A stretch of DNA of 64,000 nt from Raineyella sp. LH-20. Lineage in GTDB: Bacteria; Actinomycetota; Actinomycetes; Propionibacteriales; Propionibacteriaceae. The DNA lies in contig NZ_CP137003.1 of the NCBI RefSeq assembly GCF_033110965.1, forward strand, positions 248,001-312,000, read 5' to 3'. Below, piece by piece: positions 18,916 to 26,695 of this stretch. The translations under genes were made by a program, and so were the position numbers. The notes below the pieces were generated by a model that did no database searches, had not been told where the DNA came from, and saw only the letters and a list, made by a program, of their open reading frames with translations. How positions within the stretch are numbered: the stretch's first letter is position 1; each line of letters begins with the position of its first letter.

Positions 18916-19006
18916 TCCGCAGCCAACTCGACGTGACCAAGTGGGTCATCTCTGCCGGGCTGTCGGCGACCCGGACGGGCTCAGTGCTCTCGCTCACGCC
19001 GGGAGG

Positions 19007-19270
19007 CTAGTCGTCGATCTGGTCCGCCACCGGCGCATTCTCTCCTTCCCCGGCCGCTGCATCCAGGCCCGGGGACGGGAACCAGGTGTCCTGGACGGCG
19101 TACCGGCGGTCCGCCAGACGGCTCGACGCCTCCGCCTGCCGCAGCCGGAGCGCCTCGGCATGGACGAGCGCTGCCACGTACGCCTCGAGGGCGCGGCCGT
19201 CCGCCCCGGCGACCAGGGCAAGGATGACGGCGTCGGATTCGTCGATCTCCACGCTGAGGTCCACAGTCAT
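19007..19270 (-). CDS. Hypothetical 87-aa protein
   Basis: The frame opens with ATG at 19270 (MTVDLSVEIDESDAVILALVAGADGR) and is rich in Ala, Glu and Asp. The middle (RALEAYVAALVHAEALRLRQAEASSRLA) should be a long amphipathic helix, and the acidic tail looks disordered. No family is recognised. Codon usage fits the genome, which argues for a real gene. It stands between a repeat-rich spacer and the methyltransferase gene, with no evident partner. Confidence 0.5.
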   Translation of the reverse strand: MTVDLSVEIDESDAVILALVAGADGRALEAYVAALVHAEALRLRQAEASSRLADRRYAVQDTWFPSPGLDAAAGEGENAPVADQIDD

Positions 19271-19349
19271 GCCCGCATCGTAGGGGACGGGTGGCCTGCC
19301 CGATCGGGCCGCTCCCCTCCCGATCGAGCCGCTCCCCTGCCCGGCTCGA

Positions 19350-20657
19350 TCAGCCGCGTGGGAGCGGCGTACGTGTCCGCTCCACGACCAGTGCCTTGGC
19401 GCCGTCCGTGGTCGGGGTCAGCACCAGCGTGGCGGCCTGCGGACCGGCCGGGCGCAGCCGCCGCCGCAGGGCCGCCGGATCGGTGTCGACGCCACGCTTC
19501 TTGATCTCCAGTCGGCCGACCTGGTGCTCCCGGACCCAGGCCCGCAGCACCTTCTCCTTGGCCGGCAGCACGTCGAGGATCCGGAACGCGGTCGCGTACG
19601 CCTCCGGGTCGGTCCTCTCCGGCGTTGCCTCAGCGACCGCGATCACCGGATCACCGATCAGATAGGCGATCTCCTCGGCCACCCGGCCGGCACCGAGCAG
19701 GGCCGCCAGCGTGTCGACCGCGCCGGCCCGGATGACCGCCGGATCCGGTTCCCACAGCATCGCCCCGACCGCCGGTGTCCGGAGCGCAGCCGCTGCATCG
19801 GTGGCGACGAGGCGGTGCGCCGTGTCGTCCTCGCCGAGCAGGGTGGCGGTCCGGGTGCCGCGAGCGGGGAGGCCACCGCCGGCACCGGCCCACAGCGCGA
19901 CCTCGACCAGGTCACCGCGATGACTGACCCACTCGGCGCCCGCCGTCTCGGGGATCATCCGGTACGGCAGGCCGGGGCCGAGCTTGAGACAGCCCACTCC
20001 CCCGTCCGTAGCCGCCCGGTCGAGCAGGCCGACGGCCCAGTCCCACGGCGGGGTGAAGTCGGCCGGGTTCCAGGTGCGCCCCGCCCCGGTCCGCCGGGCG
20101 GGGTCGGCGTACACCGACACCCCGGGCGACCACAACGCGTCGAGCAGAGCGGTGGCGCCGCCGGTCAGCACCCGGGCCCGGCCGGCCGCGACGGCCGGAG
20201 CGAGGTTCGCCGCGGCCACCGCGGCGGTGAGCGGGTCGACCTCGACCGCGACGACGTCCAGGCCGGCCTCGAGGAAGGCCCAGCTGTCGGTCCCGATGCC
20301 GCAGCCGAGGTCGAGGACCGTACGGGCCCCCGCCGCGGCGTACGTGGCGGCGCGATGGGCGGCCACGGCGGGTCGGGTCGCCTGTTCCAGACCGGCGCGG
20401 GTGTAGAACCAGCGGTCCGCGTCGGCGCCGAACTTCACCCGGGCCGCCCGCCGCAAGGACGCCTGGGTGAGGGCCCCGGCAGCGTGCTCCCCGTAGCGGG
20501 CCCGCATCCGCGCCACCGCGCCGGGGGCCTCGGTGTCCGGCAGCGCCGAAGCCTCGGCCAGCGCCTGTACCCCCTCCGCGGTCGCCAGCCAGGCGATGTC
20601 AGCCACCGGTCCCCTGCTCCCGTCGATCGCGTTCCCCTCCGTCGCGTTCCCGTCCAT
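19350..20657 (-). CDS. Class I methyltransferase with THUMP-like C-terminus
   Basis: The 435-residue protein starts at ATG 20657 (MDGNATEGNAIDG); the frame upstream is not conserved-looking. A helical N-terminal domain (WLATAEGVQALAEA, ALTQASLRRAARVKFG) precedes the SAM site TVLDLGCGIGTDSWAF and the acidic loop VVAVEVDPLTA, then VYADPARR, the usual DPxR motif of this group. The C-terminal ~80 residues (VLPAKEKVLRAWV, QVGRLEIKKRGVD) match the THUMP-like domain found behind such enzymes. The family is widespread in actinobacteria and is presumed to modify RNA; the target is unknown. Confidence 0.8.
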   Translation of the reverse strand: MDGNATEGNAIDGSRGPVADIAWLATAEGVQALAEASALPDTEAPGAVARMRARYGEHAAGALTQASLRRAARVKFGADADRWFYTRAGLEQATRPAVAAHRAATYAAAGARTVLDLGCGIGTDSWAFLEAGLDVVAVEVDPLTAAVAAANLAPAVAAGRARVLTGGATALLDALWSPGVSVYADPARRTGAGRTWNPADFTPPWDWAVGLLDRAATDGGVGCLKLGPGLPYRMIPETAGAEWVSHRGDLVEVALWAGAGGGLPARGTRTATLLGEDDTAHRLVATDAAAALRTPAVGAMLWEPDPAVIRAGAVDTLAALLGAGRVAEEIAYLIGDPVIAVAEATPERTDPEAYATAFRILDVLPAKEKVLRAWVREHQVGRLEIKKRGVDTDPAALRRRLRPAGPQAATLVLTPTTDGAKALVVERTRTPLPRG

Positions 20658-20743
20658 CGCCCCATTGTGCTTTTCCGGCGCCCGATGCGTCACACCGCCG
20701 GTTCCCGGCACCGTTCCCGCCGCCCGGGCACGCCCCGCCTCGT

Positions 20744-20749
20744 TAGGCT
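20744..20749 (+). promoter_or_regulatory. Candidate -10 element of a leaderless transcript for the cation ATPase
   Basis: TAGGCT ends six bases before the GTG at 20756 and no Shine-Dalgarno sequence is present. This is the arrangement seen for leaderless actinobacterial mRNAs. Confidence 0.45.
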
Positions 20750-20755
20750 GAAGAC

Positions 20756-23662
20756 GTGGCCACGGACGCCCGTTCCGCTTCCGCCCATCCCGCACGTCAG
20801 GCCGCGCCGCGACTGGGCGATCCCACCCTGCGACCCGCCGCCGCCCTCGCCGCCGACCTGCGGGTCGACCCCGAGCAGGGGCTGTCCTCCGCCGAAGCGG
20901 CCGCACGACTGGTGACGTACGGACCCAACGTGCTGCGCGGCACCCCGCCGGAGCCCGGCTGGCACCGGCTGGTGCGCCAGTTCCAGGACCCGCTGGTCTA
21001 CCTGCTGCTGGTGGCAGTGGCGATCTCGGTGCTCGCCTGGCTGGTCGAGGGCGCCACCGGGGTGCCCGTCGACGCCCTGGTCATCGTCACCATCCTGCTG
21101 GTCAACGCGATGATCGGTCTGGTCCAGGAACACAAGGCACTGGATGCCGTCGCCGCGCTGCGCACCCTCACCGCGGCCCGCTCGACGGTGCTGCGGGACG
21201 GACGGCGGCTGACCGTCCCGGCCGCCGATCTGGTCCCGGGCGACGTGCTGCTGCTGGCCGAGGGCGACACCGTCGGCGCCGACGCCCGGCTGGTCAGCTG
21301 CGCGGCACTGCGGATCCAGGAGTCGGCCCTCACCGGCGAGTCGTCCGCGGTGGAGAAGCACGCGACCGCGCTGGCCGCACCCGCGCCACTCGGTGACCGG
21401 CTGAACATGGCCCACCGGGGCACCTCCGTCGCCCGCGGTGTCGGGCGGGCGGTCGTCACCGCCACCGGGATGGACACCGCGATGGGCGCCATCGCCGGTC
21501 TGCTCGACCGCACCGAGGACGAGGAGACCCCGCTGGACCAGGAGATCGCGCACGTCTCCCGGGCGCTCGGCCGGATCGTCATCGGCATCGCGGTCGTGGT
21601 GATGGTGACGATCGTCCTGGTCAACGAGGTGCGCACCGCCGCGGCCCTGGTGGACGTGCTGCTGCTCGGGGTGTCCCTGGCGGTCGCGGCGGTCCCGGAA
21701 GGGTTGCCGGCGATCCTGTCGGTGGTGCTGGCGATCGGGGTGCAGCAGCTCGCCCGGCACCGGGCGGTCGTCAAGCAGCTGTCGTCGGTGGAGACGTTGG
21801 GGTCGGCGTCAGTGATCTGCTCGGACAAGACCGGCACGCTGACCCGCAACGAGATGACGATCCAGCGGGTGGTGACGGCCTCGGGCACCGTCGAGCTGTC
21901 CGGCATCGGCTACCGCCCCGAGGGCGAGGCCAGCCACGACGGCCGCCCCCTGTCGGCATCGTCCGCGGGCGGGGCGCTGCTGACCGAGGTCCGTACGCTG
22001 CTGCGGCAGGGCTCGCTGGCGAACGACGCCCAACTGGTCGAGCAGGACGGGGTGTGGTCGATCCAGGGCGATCCCACCGAGGCGGCGTTCCTCGTCGCGG
22101 CGCGCAAGCTGGAGGGGCCGGGGCACGATCTCAGCGCGTACGAGCGGCTGGCCGAGGTCCCGTTCACCTCCGAGCGGAAGATGATGTCCACCCTGCACAG
22201 CCACCGCGGGCGGACCCGGCTGCTGAGCAAGGGCGCCCCGGACGTCCTCCTTGACCGCTGCGACAGGCACCTGGTCGGCGACCGGGTCCATCCGCTGGAC
22301 GAGGCGACCCGCCGGGGCATCCTCGACCAGGTCGAAGAGCTGTCCTCGCAGGCCTACCGGACGCTCGGCGTCGCCTACCGTGACGCGCCGGAAGAGCCGG
22401 CACCGACGGCCGCGGACGCCACCTCGGCGGCGGGCGCACCGGACGGCGCGACCGGCTGGGCCGACGCCGACAACCTCGACGAGTCCGCCGAGGAACACCT
22501 CACCTACGTCGGCATGGTCGCGATCATCGACCCGCCGCGGCCCGAGGCCCAGGCGGCGATCCGGCAGGCGCACCGGGCCGGGATCCGTACGATCATGATC
22601 ACCGGCGACCACCCCGGGACCGCGGGCCGGATCGGTGCCGACCTCGGCCTCATCGCGCCCGGTGAGCGGGCGCTCAGCGGGCTGCAACTGGACGGGCTGA
22701 CCGACGAGCAGTTCCGGGCGGCGACCCGCGAGGTGTCGGTGTACGCCCGGGTCGCCCCCGAGCACAAACTGCGGATCGTCGACGCGCTCCAGGACGACGG
22801 CCGGATCGTGGCGATGACCGGTGACGGGGTCAACGACGCCCCCGCCCTGAAGTCGGCCGACATCGGGATCGCGATGGGCCGGACCGGCACCGAGGTCACC
22901 AAGGAGGCGGCCCGGATGATCCTCGCCGACGACAACTTCGCGACCATCGTGGAGGCGGTCGAGCAGGGCCGGGTGATCTTCGCCAACATCAAGAAGTTCC
23001 TGCGCTACCTGCTGAGCTCCAACATGGGCGAGGTCTGCACGATCTTCCTCGGCGTGCTGCTGGCCGCCCCCCTCGGGCTGGCCCACGACGTGCCCGGTGC
23101 GCTGGCGCTGCCGCTGCTCGCCACCCAGATCCTCTGGATCAACCTGGTGACCGATTCCGCCCCCGCGCTGGCGATGGGCGTGGACCCGCAGATCGACGAC
23201 GTGATGGCCGACCCTCCACGGGACCCCCGCGAGCGGGTGATCGATCGCCGGATGTGGCTCGGCATCGGCCTGGTCGGGGCGGTGATGGGACTGGTCAGCC
23301 TGCTGACGATCGACCTATGGCTGCCCGGCGGACTGCTGCCCGGCAGCCACACGTACGTCGAGGCGCAGACGGCGGCCTTCACCACGCTGGTGTTCGCCCA
23401 GCTGTTCAACGCGCTGAGTTCCCGCTCGGAGACCGCGTCGGCCTTCCGCCGGATCTTCGTGAACCGGTGGCTGTGGGCGTCGATCGGGGCGGTGGTGGTG
23501 CTGCAGGTGGCGGTGGTGGAGCTGCCGTTCCTGCAGGCGGCGTTCAGCACCGCCCCGCTCACCCTGCAACAGTGGGCGGTGTGTGCGGCGATGGCGTCGC
23601 TGGTGCTGTGGACCAACGAGCTGCGCAAGGCGATCCTGCGGGCCGCCGACCGGCGGCGGTGA
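20756..23662 (+). CDS. P2-type cation-transporting ATPase (PacL/Ca2+-ATPase-like)
   Basis: The 968-residue protein has an N-terminal cation-ATPase domain (GLSSAEAAARLVTYGPNVL), two membrane helices, the actuator motif LTGESSAVEKH, PEGLPAILSVV in helix 4, and the phosphorylated aspartate D357 in CSDKTGTLTRNEMT. A nucleotide-binding domain, MTGDGVNDAPALKSADIGIA and six C-terminal helices (TQILWINLVTDSAPALAMG) complete it. These are the marks of P2A/P2B pumps that export Ca2+ or a related cation. An Ala/Pro-rich insertion near residues 545-575 is species-specific. It is a single-gene transcript that meets the ACT gene 8 bp downstream. Confidence 0.92.
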   Translation: MATDARSASAHPARQAAPRLGDPTLRPAAALAADLRVDPEQGLSSAEAAARLVTYGPNVLRGTPPEPGWHRLVRQFQDPLVYLLLVAVAISVLAWLVEGATGVPVDALVIVTILLVNAMIGLVQEHKALDAVAALRTLTAARSTVLRDGRRLTVPAADLVPGDVLLLAEGDTVGADARLVSCAALRIQESALTGESSAVEKHATALAAPAPLGDRLNMAHRGTSVARGVGRAVVTATGMDTAMGAIAGLLDRTEDEETPLDQEIAHVSRALGRIVIGIAVVVMVTIVLVNEVRTAAALVDVLLLGVSLAVAAVPEGLPAILSVVLAIGVQQLARHRAVVKQLSSVETLGSASVICSDKTGTLTRNEMTIQRVVTASGTVELSGIGYRPEGEASHDGRPLSASSAGGALLTEVRTLLRQGSLANDAQLVEQDGVWSIQGDPTEAAFLVAARKLEGPGHDLSAYERLAEVPFTSERKMMSTLHSHRGRTRLLSKGAPDVLLDRCDRHLVGDRVHPLDEATRRGILDQVEELSSQAYRTLGVAYRDAPEEPAPTAADATSAAGAPDGATGWADADNLDESAEEHLTYVGMVAIIDPPRPEAQAAIRQAHRAGIRTIMITGDHPGTAGRIGADLGLIAPGERALSGLQLDGLTDEQFRAATREVSVYARVAPEHKLRIVDALQDDGRIVAMTGDGVNDAPALKSADIGIAMGRTGTEVTKEAARMILADDNFATIVEAVEQGRVIFANIKKFLRYLLSSNMGEVCTIFLGVLLAAPLGLAHDVPGALALPLLATQILWINLVTDSAPALAMGVDPQIDDVMADPPRDPRERVIDRRMWLGIGLVGAVMGLVSLLTIDLWLPGGLLPGSHTYVEAQTAAFTTLVFAQLFNALSSRSETASAFRRIFVNRWLWASIGAVVVLQVAVVELPFLQAAFSTAPLTLQQWAVCAAMASLVLWTNELRKAILRAADRRR

Positions 23663-23670
23663 CGCCGGGG

Positions 23671-24150
23671 TCAGCGCACCTCGGAGACCACCGTGCCGAT
23701 GGTCAGGGCGCCCGCCTCACGCGCTGCCGAGGCGACCGCCGCCACCTCGGCGAGGGTGCCCTCCACCAGCACCGGCTCGCCCGCCGCCGAGTCACCGGAC
23801 CAGACCACGTCCAGGCCGGCGGGCGGCCGGAACGCCTTCCCGGGAGGCATCCTGACCACCCCGGCAGCTCGGGCTCCGGGGTCCTCGAACGGGCGCAACA
23901 CCAGCGACCGGACCACGGTGAGGCGCTCGGCGGCCCGGCGCAACAGCCGGCAGCGCCGCTCGGACGCGTCGAAGGTGAGGGCGATCGTCCCCGGTCGCCC
24001 GTCGAGCGCCCCGGTGGCGAGGGAACTGAAGTTGACGCCGCGCTCGGCGAACACCGAGGCGAGGGCCATCAACGCCCCCGGCTGGTCCAGGCATTGGACC
24101 AGCGCCACCCAGGACCGCGGCGCGGACGGGTCCACCACCGGTTCATTCAT
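23671..24150 (-). CDS. ACT-domain protein
   Basis: The 159-residue protein begins with an ACT-like beta-alpha-beta unit (SWVALVQCLDQPGALMALASVFAERGVNFSSL). The rest carries no catalytic motif. A second, weaker ACT-like half may be present (PVLVEGTLAEVAAVASAAREAGALTIG). ACT domains bind amino acids and regulate enzymes; here the protein stands alone. It overlaps the stop of the dehydrogenase gene by 4 bp, so the two are translated together and the ACT protein might regulate or respond to the dehydrogenase product. That functional link is inference. Confidence 0.7.
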   Translation of the reverse strand: MNEPVVDPSAPRSWVALVQCLDQPGALMALASVFAERGVNFSSLATGALDGRPGTIALTFDASERRCRLLRRAAERLTVVRSLVLRPFEDPGARAAGVVRMPPGKAFRPPAGLDVVWSGDSAAGEPVLVEGTLAEVAAVASAAREAGALTIGTVVSEVR

Positions 24151-25244
24151 CCCAAGTCCCCTTCCGGAACGTACGAGTCCCCTTCCGGAACGTACGGGGC
24201 GATCGTCGCGGCGATCCGCCGGGCGGCGCGAGCCAGCAGGGCGTCCTCGTCCGGCGGCAGGTCACCGAGCAGCACCTCGCTCCACCCCTCCGGCCCCAGC
24301 ACGACCGGCACCCCGAGCACCCCGTGCACCGGCACCCCGGCCACCCGGGTCTCGCCCGCCAGGGCGACCTGACCGGCCGTCACGATCTCTCGGCCCTCCG
24401 CCAGCGCCGAGATCAGGTCCACGGTGGCGTTGGCGGTCCCCACCGCGGTCCGCGCTCCCGACTGGTGGGTCAGCCAGGGCCGGGTGACCGTCCGCAGATC
24501 GGGCGGCCAGGCCTCGACCATCGCGAACGCCCGCCCGCTGTCCTGCTGGGCGAGCAACTCGGCCTGCGCTGTGGCGATCTCCGCCGGCAGGTCGGCCAGG
24601 TCACGGCCGGCGCGCAGCGCGGCGACCGTTCGGTCCCGCTCGCCCTCGACCAGTCCCCGGATCCGGACCGAGGACCACAGCGGCACCGCATCGTCGCCAT
24701 GCTGGCCGGCGATGAATCCGCCGATCCGCTGGCGCCGCACGCCGAGGCTGTGGGCGATCTCCCGGCGGAAGCGCAGCGTGTCCAGCCAGGCTCCCATCCC
24801 GATCACCCGCTGCCGGCCGAGCCGAGCGGCCATCGTCGCCACCCCCAGTTCCACCGGATTGGTGACCACGATGACCACCTCGTCCCCCGAGCCGTGCTCG
24901 GCGAGGGCGTCGGCGTACGCCGCGAACATGGCGTGGTTGGCGCGGGCCAGGGCCGCCCGGTCGACCGGTTGGCCGGGCCGGGTGCCCAACGTCGCCCCGG
25001 AGGCCACCACGATGACATCGGCGACCACCTCGTCGGGGTCCAGCGCGACGTCGAACAGCGGCGCGATCTCGTCGTACGCGTCGATCAGGTCGGCCCGGTA
25101 GCCGTGTGTCGCCGCCGACGACGACCCGCCCCGCCGCCCGACCAGCTGCAGTCGCGCGGTGGTGGGCAGCGCGCGGCGCTCGATCAGCTGCGTGCACACC
25201 TGCCGTCCCACCGCACCGGTGGCACCGATCACCGCGACATCCAT
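24147..25244 (-). CDS. Lactate/malate dehydrogenase-family protein
   Basis: The 365-residue protein has the NAD-binding motif VAVIGATGAVGRQVCTQL, VVASGATLGTRPGQPVDR (matching the GxxRxPGxxR active-loop region), VVTNPVELGV and the catalytic histidine region FIAGQHGDDAVPLWSSVRI, so the fold and key residues are those of LDH/MDH. It is longer and more divergent than housekeeping malate dehydrogenase, and the substrate may differ. The last residues (YVPEGDSYVPEGDLG) come from the 21-bp repeat at 24156-24197, so the original C-terminus has been replaced or extended. Confidence 0.75.
   Translation of the reverse strand: MDVAVIGATGAVGRQVCTQLIERRALPTTARLQLVGRRGGSSSAATHGYRADLIDAYDEIAPLFDVALDPDEVVADVIVVASGATLGTRPGQPVDRAALARANHAMFAAYADALAEHGSGDEVVIVVTNPVELGVATMAARLGRQRVIGMGAWLDTLRFRREIAHSLGVRRQRIGGFIAGQHGDDAVPLWSSVRIRGLVEGERDRTVAALRAGRDLADLPAEIATAQAELLAQQDSGRAFAMVEAWPPDLRTVTRPWLTHQSGARTAVGTANATVDLISALAEGREIVTAGQVALAGETRVAGVPVHGVLGVPVVLGPEGWSEVLLGDLPPDEDALLARAARRIAATIAPYVPEGDSYVPEGDLG
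24156..24197. repeat. 21-bp direct repeat (two copies) at the 3' end of the dehydrogenase gene
   Basis: GTCCCCTTCCGGAACGTACG followed by A or G occurs at 24156 and 24177. The core, with CGTACG, a CCCC run and a central dyad, resembles the intergenic 35-bp units at 4986-5114. It lies within coding sequence and keeps the frame. Confidence 0.8.
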
Positions 25245-25546
25245 GGTCCGAGCGTACGGAGTCGGGGTGACGGATGTGTTGCGCGTGTTCCCGGCGGCCC
25301 CACCGGGTGGTCGCTGCAGTTGTGTATCAGCCCAGTGCCCGTCGACCGGGCCCTCGACGGGGCTACAGTGACACCACGCCGGCGCGGTGCGACTCGGATC
25401 ACCAATGCCCGCCCGGGGTGTCTGCCGTTTCGCACGTCCGCCCTCGGTCGCTCTCGTACCCCCGGCTCCGCTGCATCACGCACCGGCCGGCCCCGGGTAC
25501 GCCCACCTCTCGTCACATCGGACCTCACATCGCTTTCGGGGGAGAG
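25245..25546. other. Intergenic spacer before the BTAD regulator
   Basis: This 302-bp gap separates two divergent genes, so promoters for both should lie here. Only a weak TACAGT at 25374-25379 stands out and it has no partner -35. The frame of the regulator is open through most of the gap, but the residues look non-conserved. Confidence 0.4.
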
Positions 25547-26293
25547 ATGTCGATCGGCCTCATCCAGGGCCTGGCTGCTCGGCGCGGACCGGGACCCGTC
25601 GTCCATCTGCTGGGTCAGCCACGGGTGTGTCATGCCGGCCGGGAGGCGCCGGTGAGTGACGGCGCCGCCCGGCTGTTGGCCTACCTCGCGGTGCACTCGG
25701 GCACCCACGAACGACGACAGGTCGCGGCCGCTCTGTGGCCGGATGCCGACACCGCCCGGGCCGCCGGCAACCTGCGCACCGCCGTGTGGCGGCTCGGAGG
25801 GCTCGGGCCGGGAATGGTCGAGGCGAGCCCGGGCGGCCTGCGCCTGGCACCCGGGGCCCTGGTGGATGTCGACCTGCTGCACGAGTGGGCGGTCCGGGTG
25901 GTCTCCGGGGAGGCGACGCCCGATGACCTCGCCTGCCTCCCGTGGGACGTCGAGGGTCTCGACCTGCTGCCACGGTGGCAGGACGACTGGATCCTGGTCG
26001 AACGGGAGCGGCTGCGCCAGCGGCTGCTGCATGCCCTGGAGGTGCTCGGCCGGCTGCTGATCGCCCGGGGGCACTGTGCGGAGGCGGTGGACATCGCTCT
26101 GGTCGCCACCGCCGCCGACGAGCTGCGGGAGAGCGCCCAGCGGGTGCTGATCGAGGCCTACCTGGCCGAGGAGAACCGGTCGGAGGCGGCCCGCCGGTTC
26201 GCCGCCTATCGGGCACTCCTGCACCGCGAGCTCGGCATCGAGCCCTCACCGGAACTGTTCTCCCTGGTCGACGGTCGCGCCCGGGCCCGCTGA
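25547..26293 (+). CDS. BTAD-domain (SARP-like) transcriptional regulator
   Basis: The 248-residue protein starts at ATG 25547 behind GGGGGAGA. Residues ~15-95 form an OmpR-type winged helix (LLGQPRVCHAG, AARLLAYLAVHSGTHERRQVAAALWPDADTARAAGNLRTAVWRL). Residues ~105-248 form a bacterial transcriptional activation domain with TPR-like helices (LLHALEVLGRLLIARGHCAEA, ESAQRVLIEAYLAEENRSEAARRFAAYRALLHRELGIEPSPEL). No ATPase domain is attached. It converges on the last gene of the injection-system operon with a 53-bp gap and is the only regulator in that region, so it may control the operon. Confidence 0.85.
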   Translation: MSIGLIQGLAARRGPGPVVHLLGQPRVCHAGREAPVSDGAARLLAYLAVHSGTHERRQVAAALWPDADTARAAGNLRTAVWRLGGLGPGMVEASPGGLRLAPGALVDVDLLHEWAVRVVSGEATPDDLACLPWDVEGLDLLPRWQDDWILVERERLRQRLLHALEVLGRLLIARGHCAEAVDIALVATAADELRESAQRVLIEAYLAEENRSEAARRFAAYRALLHRELGIEPSPELFSLVDGRARAR

Positions 26294-26346
26294 GCCCCGA
26301 GACCGCGACACCCGCGTCCGCTCAGCCCCGAATCCTCGACGGCTCG

Positions 26347-26691
26347 TCACTCGGTCCGCAGGGTCGCCGTCGACCCCACCCGCAGCGTGTTGCCGTACGC
26401 GTCCTGCTGGGAGTCGCCGTCGACCAGCGGTGCGACGCCGCCGATGGTCAGCACCCGCGGCCCTGGGGACAGCGTCACCGTCGAGGTCCCGGTGACCGGC
26501 GACTGACCGTTCGTCCCGTTGAAGGAGAAGGTGCAGCTGGCCCCCACCACGACGGCCGCACCGTCGCTGCTCGCCGACGCGGTCGTCGAGGCGACCGTGC
26601 CGGCCGTCCAGGTCCCGCTAGTGGCGCCGCTGTACGGCAGCTGGCCGACCGTCGCGGTGACATCCCCCTCCCGGGCCACGGAGCTGGGCAT
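26347..26691 (-). CDS. Putative PAAR-like spike-tip protein of the contractile injection system
   Basis: The 114-residue protein is rich in Gly, Ser, Thr and Val and should be mostly beta. The start MPSSVAREGDVTATVGQLP and the later VLTIGGVAPLVDGDSQQDAYGN recall PAAR-like proteins, in which AARxGD and IGGxPAxxxGD motifs frame a pointed tip on the VgrG spike. The match is partial and the middle (GASCTFSFNGTNGQ) is not standard. It is the last gene of the operon, 4 bp after the coiled-coil gene. In Afp/PVC-type clusters the tip gene follows the gp25-like gene, so the distal position here is unusual. Confidence 0.5.
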   Translation of the reverse strand: MPSSVAREGDVTATVGQLPYSGATSGTWTAGTVASTTASASSDGAAVVVGASCTFSFNGTNGQSPVTGTSTVTLSPGPRVLTIGGVAPLVDGDSQQDAYGNTLRVGSTATLRTE

Positions 26692-26695
26692 GACG

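Noticed and set aside
18773-18997. 74-codon minus-strand frame 9 bp after the 87-aa gene, considered as a toxin-antitoxin partner
   Set aside because: It has no ribosome-binding site, and more than half of it is the translation of the 18-bp repeat and the hairpin element.
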